Source of the DNA: Odontocerum albicorne
Taxonomy: Eukaryota > Arthropoda > Insecta > Trichoptera > Odontoceridae
Assembly (NCBI GenBank): GCA_949825065.1
Contig: OX463854.1
Location: 19,034,103 to 19,098,102, forward strand
DNA length: 64,000 nucleotides
Direction of reading: 5' to 3'
Of the stretch, positions 12,301-24,300 are shown piece by piece. Every line of letters starts with the position of its first letter. The first letter of the stretch is position 1. The notes under the pieces were generated by a model. That model had not been told where the DNA came from. It saw only the letters and a program-made list of their open reading frames with translations, and ran no database searches. The translations under genes and the position numbers were made by a program.

Positions 12301-15300
12301 GGAGACCAACTAAATATACTCTAAGTAGGGGGTGACTAGAAAAACCTCGTTTCGGAAAAAAATATACTTCATATAAGTTATGCAGTCGATTCCGCTTAAT
12401 TGGGCTGCCGCTTAATTGGGGTAGCCGCTTATTTGGGCTAAATCTCAAGGAACGGAAACCAAACCAAGGAACTAATAGTAATTTACATCGCTTAGTTGGG
12501 ACAATATTCCGTGTAATTGAGACAGTATATTTAAGATCACAATACATATTATACAAATAACTTCAATGTTTACTGTCGCGTCGGTTGCCTAACGACTTAC
12601 CTCCCGTACCGTACTGTGTACCGCATTCAGTCACCGTTACACCGCCTCGCGAATGCAACGTATCTTTTGGCCAATTGTATTCCTCGCGTGCACATTGTGA
12701 CCCTTTGAGGAATGTGTAAACTTGCTTTTTGTTAACTTCATTTAAAAATTTGTGACCCTTTCCAAAATGCCAAAAAATGATTTTACACTTTCAAGTAAAA
12801 TTGCTTTGCTAAATAAAATTAAAAGCCAGCCATTTAATACAAATCAACATCAGCTCGCTGAGATAACTGCTGTACCTAAATCTACCATATCGCGTCTCTT
12901 ACAACAAAAAAATCAACTGCGTGAAGAATTGGCATTACAGGAAGGACAACCAGAAACATTCAAAAGAAAACGTGAGGGAAAGAAATATGTGACATTTTCT
13001 TGTTCTCTGTATTCTTTGCATTTACTAAACTGTAGACTCGCTATATCCAAGTTCTCGTATGGTCTTCGCACATATTGCAACTTCCGCTTTCGTATCCTTT
13101 AACACGTTCACTGCGTCGAACACGGCGTAAACACATCATAAACGTCTCCCGATAAGGATTCGTCGCCGGTTTCATGTGTTTTGAAGACACGAAGGAATAC
13201 ACTTGTATATGATGTTTCAATAGAAAGTAGAATTTGATTTTTAACAAAGTTATGGGTTTTCAAAAATTTGCGAATTTTCAGCATCTCTATGACATTAAGT
13301 ATTTTATACGCAGTGAACGTGTTAATAACTTCAAGCTTTTCTTCTAATGTATTTCTTTTCTTTTTATTACTACTGTTCGTTTATCCATAACAGGTATTTA
13401 ATATAATATGCAAGGTGATGAAAGTTCCAATGCAATTGAATGAAAGCGCTTGGGCAAATGAAATGTAAGAGTGGCACATCTGAGGACGGGGATGGTGAGT
13501 GCCAAGGAGACTCTCCCCATCACGGCCGCCATCATGCAGGCGCAGGAGAGAAGGACATACGATAACCGCATTAACTGATTAATCAATCGCTTAACTGCGC
13601 AAATTGAATTCGCGCTAATATAGTGTACGAGGTTTTCCTGTATAATTTTATTTGTATTTTCAGATAAGCATTGATTTAGAAATCCGACCAAGTGCAGCAG
13701 TGACCATCGTATCTCATGAAATGAGGCGGCCTACCGGGCATGTGACCTGCCTAGGCAAGGGTAAGTCCCTGGTAAACCATTTCACTATGAGGGGACTCCA
13801 GTTGAGGAACATCAATGTTAGTGTCACTGTGCAGATTGTCAACAACATGCAGCAGTATTGCGGGGTCAGTGAAGGCGGCAACCTGTATGATGTCAGGTAA
13901 TGAAACATTATCATTATACCTAGTCTTGCCATAAATTCTGTTACAAAGTTATTGAATTATTATAAAAAAACAGTGCATCTTACAAATGATTTATTATATT
14001 GTTATACTTACACACATGAAAACATACATCTTTTTCTTTCAAAATGTCCTCCTCTTGCCTTCACACAGGCCTTTAAACGTGACGGCCAATCGTCAACGGC
14101 AGTATGCACAATGTCCATCGGAAAATTGGCCACTGCTTTCTTCAATTATTGTTTCAGACTCTCCAAATTTGGATATCGTCTGCTACAGACCATGTTTTAG
14201 AACACTGGCCACAATTTTTAGTCCAGTGGATTTCAATCTGGGCTTCCAGAAGGTCAATCTTCAGCTCTAATAAACTCTGGTTTATGAATTTCTAGCCATT
14301 GCTGGATGGACTTTGCCTTGTGAGCTGGAGCAGAATCTTGTTGAAAGATCCAATGATCTGAATTAAACATGGGTCATTAAGAGGCTTGACGACCTTCTCC
14401 AAAATGTCATTTTGGTATGCATTTGCACTTGTCTTCACACCCTGAGCACAAAAATGTAGCTCAGTAACCCCTTCGTATGAGACATCCCACCAAACCATCA
14501 CAGATCCTGGATGATGACCTCTCTGAACTCTATGAATGACTTGAGCGGCCTCTCGAGAGCTAACATATGTGTGTACACCCGATCATTTTGCTTATTATAA
14601 CTTTCTTCAATGTTAAAAATTTTTTTATCAGAAAAATGGATTTTGCGATGCATATTGTTTGCGTACCGGTGAATCAGTTATTTAGCTCTGGTCTTCCTGA
14701 TGTCCCTCAAAGATAGAGTAAGCAAATGTCCATTGCTTCTTCGGTAAGCCCTCATATTTGGGTCCGATTTGATAATACGAAACATACTCTGTGTCGATAT
14801 ACCCATCTCCATGGACATAATTTTTTGTTTGCGGAGTGGATTTCTACGGATTCGGTTACTCACGGCTTTGAAGACTACTGGAGTTCTTACGATTCGCAGT
14901 CGACCACTTCTTTGCCGATCTTCAATACCTTGAGTATCTTTGAATCGATTAATAGTACAATATACAAACTGACGATTGATACCAGAAGTATTAAAAATGT
15001 CTCCCGACGTCTTTCCAACTTTACGTAACGCAATTACAGCGATATGGTTTTCTTATCTGGTCTCCATGTTTACTGGTCAACGTTCAGTGACTAACTGATT
15101 ATAGCAATACCATAAGGGATGGAGAATTACCTAAAAAAAGGTTTTAGGTTTCTACCTGCTATTGTTTAGATTTTATGAGTGTCTGAATTTGTGTAACAGT
15201 ATTTATGGCAGGACTATGGAGATAGTCCAGCACGAATGCTGTTAATATCTATAACAAGTTTAACTGTCATATGTTCATGAATAAAAAGCAAAAAAATAAT

Positions 15301-18300
15301 AATTCAAGAATAAGCAAAGAAAACAAAACCTCACTGAAACAACATTACTGGGTTTGTGTATAGGAACGTGTTCAGACAGTTTTTAAACTGATTCAATGTC
15401 ACAGCACTTTCCTTGGTCTTATTCTACCACGCCTTCCACCACTCACATTTGACCTGTATATTTGTTTTGCACTGTATTTCAGAGTGCTCTTGTTCATCTT
15501 ACTTAACACATCAGCCTTAAGTTCACATTGATCCCTAATCACTTCGCTCCGTATTCTATCATACATTGTCATCCCATGTATTCTTCAATGTGCACACTTT
15601 TCTACATAATTTATTCGGCTTCATTCATTTTTTTTTCACATCCACATTTCACTTCCCATACTTCGAAGTTATTACTAAAATACTGTTGTGGACTATGTTA
15701 GAAGTTATTTTTTTACCCATACTAGAGATTTATTTCATACAAAATAATCCTGCACTATTAATATCAGTCTCTAAATATAATCTTCTTTTTCTATTGAACC
15801 AAAATTTACACAATACTTACAATCAAGTAGATGGATCCACCATAATTCATTTTGAGTTTTTCACATAATTAAAAATGTTTATACTTATTATGTTATTTTC
15901 CAGAGATAAAGTTGTAAAGGAAATACTGGTGGAGCCTGAAGGTTACCTTGTGGAGAAACATAAGTCTGCATTACTCTGTGTGGATGGTAATTTAATATAT
16001 TATATATTTCTAATTATAAAGCTCTTGTATTATGAGTATTAGGTTATTTGTAAAATATTGAAATTTTTTTAATGAAACAATCTGATGGTTATTTTTTATT
16101 AACACTAATTCAATCTATAAAATAATTTCCCTCAATAGATATGACTTGGCCATCTTTCTTTTAAATTTTTGGTACCCCTTTTTATAAAAATTTTAAGGTT
16201 TTGAATTAAAAAAGTCTAACAGTCTCTTTTTCACAACATAATTCACGATCCCTAATAATCCCACCATATACACAAAATAACCTTTTTTGTGGTCAATTCA
16301 GGTTTTGCCATTAGTTTTGCTACCTGCTTTTTTGATAACCATTGTTTTTTATGTTTATGATTGTCATAAAGCACCTACTTTTTGTCTACGGTCATGATAA
16401 AAATAGTGTTTCTTCTTCAAGATCCAGGAACTTGCTGCAAACGTATACTCGTGCTGATTTGTTCTGGTTGCTCAGGTGTGTGGAATTTCTACATTCTGCC
16501 TTCAAATCCTTCTCATGTTTGTCATAGATTTGGAGTATCCGAGCTTTTTACAAGCTGATGAATAGTTTGGGTTGGATTATTTTCAATTTCCGCAGTTAAG
16601 ATGTTATCATTAAATTTTGCAGGTCTTCTACTTCTAAGATTATTTTTAATATCGAAATCTCCCATTCGATGTCACAAATGTTTTGTCACAATAGTTGCAA
16701 AGTTTTTTTTTATAACACAACACTCAATTTCGTATGAATTTTTCATTCTGTATAAATTCTGCTATGTTGAATGAGTGATTTTTATTAATATTTTTTATGT
16801 TGAACGTACAATTCAGGTGTTGACAAACTGAGAATTAACAAAACAGGTGGTGACATAACGACAGGTAGAGCACAACTAATCGTCGAAACTCAGAAAATAA
16901 TAAAATGACACTATTTTCCAAATAACTTAGGTATTATTAAATAAGTAATTTGTTCTGCAGTGTTTAGTAATAAAATGTCTCCTTAAGAGTGCCTTGTTTT
17001 TGGATTTATAAGATGCAGCTCATAAGCGCCACTACATAAATTCAGTAAAAGTAATTCATAACAAGAATATCAATTATGAATAACAAGTCTACCATACTAT
17101 AAGTAACAGTGTATATTGACCACACCATTGATAGTGATGATGCTGGCTCTGATATTTAGATATTATTGTTTAAAAGATCTAATGTTTAATGTTTAAAAAT
17201 TATAATCTAATAATGGCAGAATAGTTCTCGTAAGTCTAATGGGGCTGATTAAGAAAACCCCAAGGCAGTTTTTAACAGCGAGTGCCTCTGGTAATTTTTA
17301 TATTTAATTTTATTTCTCAGATCCAATTAAAAAATACTGTTATTTTACTTTTATAGTTTTTACTTTAAATACAGTGGATCCCCGCCATTTGTCCGCCTCT
17401 ACTTACTTGTATAACTCGGCATTCATCCAACTTTATCGAATAAAATTTGACTCAGCATTTGTGCCCGGAATTTGCACTCTACGTTGCGGTCCATCCCGAC
17501 CATTTTAGAAAAAAAAAGCTAACGACATTGAACAGGTTTTGAAGTGAAGAATCCCAAGCATCTTTTAAACAATAACATCCACCCTCCTCTCCACCTTCTA
17601 CTTACACCATCAGCTCTCCTCAGTACAGGTCAAGCGCAGTTAAATTTTAAATTTTTGGTTAAGTTTAATGTTTGATTTTATGCATTAAGTATTATTAAAG
17701 GTTTAAATAAACAATCATCTGGGGGTCTGGAATTAATTTATCCAACTTACATTATTTCTTTGTGGAAAAATTGATTCAGCATTTGTACAAATCGCAATAG
17801 TCTTATGGAACGAATTGTGTACAAATAGGGAGATTCAACTGTATTTATGATTATTTAAGGTTCTTTATTATAGAAAGAAATTTATCACATTCCACATACT
17901 CATTTACTGTTGAGTATGTTGAGCAAGAATAATAAAATAAGAAGACCTCCACCCGCGTGGCATTACAGGCTTAGTTTTGGTGAAGAGTTGAAGTCACTGG
18001 AAGTAACTAACTACAAAACTGTGTGCCCGATCCAATGGACAAGGCTGTAAAAATAATTTAATCTTGTTATTTCAATTTCACTTTTAATATTGGTATAATT
18101 ATTGCATTGAATTTGATTATATTTTGACCTTAATCCTGTTAAATATTATAAATTGTTTTGTTTCTTAAATAAATTAATTTTAACACTTTTAACTTCCAGA
18201 TTCTAAAAATAAAACAGACGTGTCATGGATCATGGAGCAAGTAGACAGTGTGGATCAGTCAGAGAACTGGTTCGTATCCCTGGTGGGAGACATCACTGGA

Positions 18301-21300
18301 CCCATGGCAGTGGTATATTACAATTTCTGACAATTTGTTTATAGTATTCACATGTAAATTATATGGATATTGGTAACATAGCTTAATGTTTAATATCCTA
18401 TAAAATATCTACACATGGTGGATCTTCTTCATCAACATGTATTTTTAAAATTTGCGTCTCCTATCTATCTTATTCGGAGTGTGTGGTGGAAGCAGCAGCG
18501 ATGGTTAGTGTGTATCAACAAGTATTCAAGTGAAACACGTGCATCTTTTTTTTATTTAACCTGGCGAGTTTATTGCCTTGTAGAAATCTCTTCCAACTTG
18601 AATATTCTGCTCATTGTTTACTAATGCCGTTATTGTAGTTTAAACCAAACATTTATATTTTGCTATAAAATACGATTACTACAAAAATCAAACTACAGTG
18701 AAACCCCGTTTTTACGTTTTTGAAGGAACTGATAAAAAAAAACGTAATTAGCGGGCAAACGTAGATTCGGGGCTAGAAAAAAAATTAAAATTATTTTTAT
18801 TTAGATAATCACGTAAATCGGTTTGGTATATATTTTTGTCCTGGTTTACAGCTCTTTCGATCTTATAAATCGATAAGAAAGTTTCGTCTTGTACGTTTTC
18901 AATGCTAGTAAAGTAGCTTTTAAGGCCTTCAATATGCCTCATAGCATCTTCTTTTGTTGGAATTGGATGGGTTAAGTTTACCTCTTTTTCACAAGATAAT
19001 TCTTCGTCAGATAAGTTTTCGTGGATGTGACTGTCCACTATATCATCGATATCCATAACTTCAGATGTCATCACAATTAGAGTAGGAACATTCGTCTGCT
19101 TCCAATCTTCAGCGATCTCCAAATCAACACTTCGAGATTCCCCGCAAACTGATATATACACCACAGAATGCCTCTTCTTGAAATGATCTATCCAGCCATT
19201 TGATGCAGTATATCCTTCGATATTTAATCGAGGCGCAATGTGCAGGGGCTTATCTCGAATTAATGGACCGTTGACTAGCATATTGCTGGAACGCGAGCTG
19301 ACAAACCATTCTTTAAGGATTTCTTCCATTTCATCGTATTTTGAGGGTCGTATGTACATGCGTTTTTTCGCCATGGTACCACATTGCATCGCACTTTTTT
19401 CAATCGATTCGTGATTTTTTACTATCGTAGCCAAAGTTGTAATGGGTATCCCCAAATCACGCACCAGCGAAACACGTGAACCAACGTGTGTTTATTCACT
19501 TTTTCGAAAATTTTCCTTTTCTCTTGAATCAATAATGTTTTTCTTTGCTGAGACATTATTTGAAGAGATTCAACGAAAAATTAAAAGAAATGAAAAAAAT
19601 GTAAATTAACACACGATAATTGAAATTGTATGGTATGTACACGACCGATACGTTTAAAACACAAGCACAGATTGACCTACAGTCTTCCTGCCTCTGATTC
19701 GCTAAATTTCCCACCAATTGCATCGTATTCCACGACTCTTGTAACCTTGATCATGAGCACTGCGGGTGCACACGTGTCTATAAATGGAAACAACATATTT
19801 CTGCTTCCTAATATTCATTTCAAATATTTTAAATCGTCGCGCATTTAATTAAATATGTTTATAAATTGATTTGCATTTTAAATATTTCAAACGTAAATTG
19901 CGGGAAATAAAAACGTAAAAGCGGGTACTAAGTTTACTAAAATAAAACGGGATTGTAAAAATCGAACGCAAATAGCGGGAAAACGTGAATTCCTAGCACG
20001 TAAAAACGGGGTCTCACTGTACTATAAAAATCTGCGATATTCTAAACGAATATTGCAGTAACACGATGTATAGATAAATTATGTATATGCAATCTATTTT
20101 TGCATGTTTTATATGGAATCAATTCAGGATTGGATAAAAAAAACAACACATACAGAAAAACTTTTATTTGAGGAACGATCAATCGAGATTTCACTGTACT
20201 CAATAAAATAAAAAACATTGAAAACTGTTTATTTTTTATTTGAAGGCTACTACATAATACAAAGTTTTATGTCTCTGATCATAATGTCACAACAAGGGCT
20301 GAATATATGTGTAGCAGAAATAATGCTTATATCAATTTTAATTTGAAATTTGATCATGTTCAATAACAAAGTAATTGTTTTAGAATCTAGAGAGATTGAT
20401 ATCCCTGCCCATGGGGTGTGGGGAGCAGAACATGGCTTTACTGGCCTACAATATGATGGCGCTGGAGTATGCCTCCTCCGGAAAGAGGATTTCCAGCGAG
20501 CTCAAGGAGAAGGCACTGCAGAACTTTATGACAGGTAATTACACAAATTGTATGGGATTCCATTCCTAAGATATAATTTGATTTGATTGTCCAAATAATT
20601 AAAATAAACTCATAACTAACATATTACATATACTAAATTTAATTTATATTTAAGACAAGTGGCAGGATCAAGAAGGGCAGAATTAGGATGAAGGTAAAGT
20701 GAGAAGTATGAATGATAGAAAATTGTGCATGATGATGAATGTGGAGGAGGTGAAAGTTGTGTGGATAGAAAAGTTTAGAGATTGGTTTTCTCAGGTTACC
20801 CTGCAAATGACATATGATATGTATATATTATACATTTAAAACAAACTTAACTTAACATACTCCTAGCAGTTTAAAACCCATTCAAATAATCACTCCGATC
20901 AAATCCTAAGTGTTGTCCTAAATTGTTTGCTTGTCCATGTCATTCTGAATAATTAAACGATCCGACCTGAAATTCTTCTTCATCATTACCAATCAAACAA
21001 ATTTGCTCAGGTATGCCGTTTTTATTGAATGAAGAAATGAACATTTGCCCAGTAAAAATTCGCTATAAGAAACTGATTTGTGTACGTGAATAAGTAGATG
21101 TGGACTATAAAATGGTGTAACAATACAGAGATTTTCTATTTCTGCCCAACGAGAGCAGACTTGAAGAGCCGGACTGTGGACTGACCTGGACGGAGGCATT
21201 TTATGTTATCCTTGTCTTTCTGATAGAATGTATAGGGTGATGATGAGATTTTGGAAATTTTTCTACGTCATATCATGAAAAATTGTCCAACTCAATCTCT

Positions 21301-24300
21301 TCAACTATCTCTCTCCCTATCACTCTCTCCCTATTATTCTTTCCTTACCACTCTATCTCCTTTCTTATCTAAAGTGTAAAGGGACCACAGAATTATATTC
21401 TTACTAATACGGTCCACTACAGAATATTTTCCTTCCTTCTGTTCCATCCCTTATCATCACCCTATACTTTCCATTAGAAAGACATGGATAACATAAAATG
21501 CCTCCGTCCAGGTCAGTCCACAGTCAAGAACACAGGGATGCCACAAAACTCTTCCATCCATGTTGGTTAACAGCTCAACACTCAGCACTCAACATACTTC
21601 CAAGTAAGCTGGACAGTGCAAATCTCTCTTTCATATCAGTGGTGTTTGATGTAAGATTGACATCCAACAGTGTATCTTTTGATCAGCTACCAGAGAGCTT
21701 CCTCAATGTAACAATCAACAACTTACAGCGCCTCACTCTTATTGTGGTGGTTATAGGCTGCTGTTACGTCCTAAGATGAACTGTCTCATTAATCATGTAG
21801 TTAAACTACCTGACTCCCATCAACCTCCTAAGCTAGGTGCTGTAAAAAAGTATCCATCACTCAGTAATAAATTCATTTCAAATTACTGTTTGATAAATTA
21901 AATTTTTCTTGCTAATAAGATATTACTTACAAAGATAGACTGTTTATTGAAGTTGCCTACTCTGTAACAAAGACAAAATCGTGGAGAATTGATTTTTATA
22001 AGATTGCTCAGAATTCCTTCAACAATTTTCTTGTTACCAAAATACACATTTGAGAGGGCATCAGTTAAAACTTTCCAACACTAAATTCCACAATAATCCA
22101 AGAAAACATTGTTTTGCTAATCGAGTTGTGCAATCTTGGAACGAATCACCCAAGTGAGTGCTGTGACATTGAACTAGTTTAAAAACTGTCTGGACAAGTT
22201 CTTACATACAAACACAGGAGTACTGTTTTAGTGAAGTTTTGTTTCTTTTGCTTATTTTTTATGAACATATGACAGTTAAACTTGATATATATATTAACAG
22301 CATACACATATATGCTCCTTGTGTATAATTATTATAATAATATTTTTCTTACTGATGAGTTGTAATAATAAATTGAAATTTATTTTTTAATTTGTTTTAT
22401 CAAGAAATTTACTGTTTAAAAAATTAAATCCATTCTTTAAATGTAGGTTTCCAAAGGCAAATGGGCTTTAGACACTTATCGGGGGGTTTCTCAGCATTTG
22501 GAGGCTCTGAACCTTCCGCCTCAACTTGGCTCACGGCGTTTTGTGTACGACACTTGCCTGTACTGCAGGACCGCTGGGGTGTAGGGCGCGGTATAGGCGA
22601 GCAGGCAGTGGGCCAGGCTGCTGCTTGGCTGTTGTCCAGGCAGATGGAGAATGGCTGCTTTGTCAATGAGGGTAGGGTGTTCCACAAAGAGATGAAGGTA
22701 AGACATGACTAAAGAGACTAAATATACTGATTTATTTAGCATAGTACAAATTTCGCAGGCCCTGTATTGATATAAAATTTGTATTGTGTTTATTTATTGA
22801 CAAAATAAACAACACTTAAGTGTCCCTTATATATATCACAGTTAAATTATAAAATAAAATATAACATATCGACATATTCCAAAAATAACTATCAATTCAG
22901 GATACACATAAATATGACGCATGAAAATACCAATGTATAACCACCACGATACAAGTGAGGCACTAGAATTGATGCAGTTGAGGATTATCCTAGCCAAGAA
23001 TTGTGCTGTTTTTACCCACTAGGGGGCTTAGTGAATTGGATACCCAACTTATTTATTTAACACTTTTATTGCAATACAATCTGGCGGGCTTATTGCCAGG
23101 CGGCAATCTCTTCCAACCAACCAGACAAAAGTAAATGAAGCAAATTACGTGGTCGCATAAATCATTCAAATGACTATCCGTCCCCACGAAATCCATAAAC
23201 ATATACGTGAGAACATGCCCACGAACCCCACAAAGACGGACAATCACCCGAACATTATTTTTCATATAAAGTGAGATATCATCAATCAAAAGGAAAGGAA
23301 AGGATGGTGGAGAGGAAAGGAAAAGAAAAATCAGGAATGAAACACGTTATTTTACTGACTAGAAATTAAGAGTTTTTTCAGTCGCTTCTTAAAGCATGCC
23401 AAGGACGGAGCGAGTCTTATATTGGTTTGTAACTGATTTCAGAGTCTCACTGCATGGACAGTAAAGGACGACGTAAAGAAAGAGGAGCGGTGAACTGGAA
23501 AGGCCAATAAACAATCTCTGTTTGAGCGTAGCGCTAATCCATGATTGGAAAGATGCTGAAAATTTTCGGCGAGATAAGAGGGTGCGGCGGGACAGTTAAG
23601 GATATTATACAATAGAGACAGTATGTGAATTTGGCGTCTATTTCTAACATTCAACCAGTTCAATGCCTTCTAGTATGAAGTTATATGATCGTACTTTCGT
23701 AGGTTGAAAATAAATCTTAGACACACATTTTGAAGACGCTGTAATTTGTCCAGCTGTTCCTCTATAACATCCAAGTAACATACGTCCGCATAGTCCAGAA
23801 TCGGAAAGAGCAGAGATTGTACGAGTAAAATTTTGGTTTTGGTTGGAAGGAATCTTTGCAACACTTTAAGGGAATGAAGGCTGAAGAAGATCCTTCGGCT
23901 TACCTCATTTATTTGATCTTGCCATGAGAGAGTGTTATCTATTAGCACTCCTAGGTTTTTAACAGTTTTGTGTAATGGTATGATAGAGCCATCAAGTAAT
24001 ATTGGAGGAAGTAAGTCAGTGTTGAATTTACCGAGAAGCTGAGGGCTGCCAATAAGGATCCATGCTCCCCAGTATTTTTAACATCTTTGATTGGAAGATA
24101 TTACCAAATGTCAATAAGTCTGCCAGATAGTATTGTATGTAAAAAAAACATTATACTTATATATTTATTTACATATCGTAGATGAATAATGACACTTTTA
24201 TTTTTAAAATACTACATTAGAAATTAACTAAGCATTTAACTGTTGTCATTCTAGTTTTCTCTTATTTTTCAGGGAGGTTTACGTAGTGATACATCAAGCA

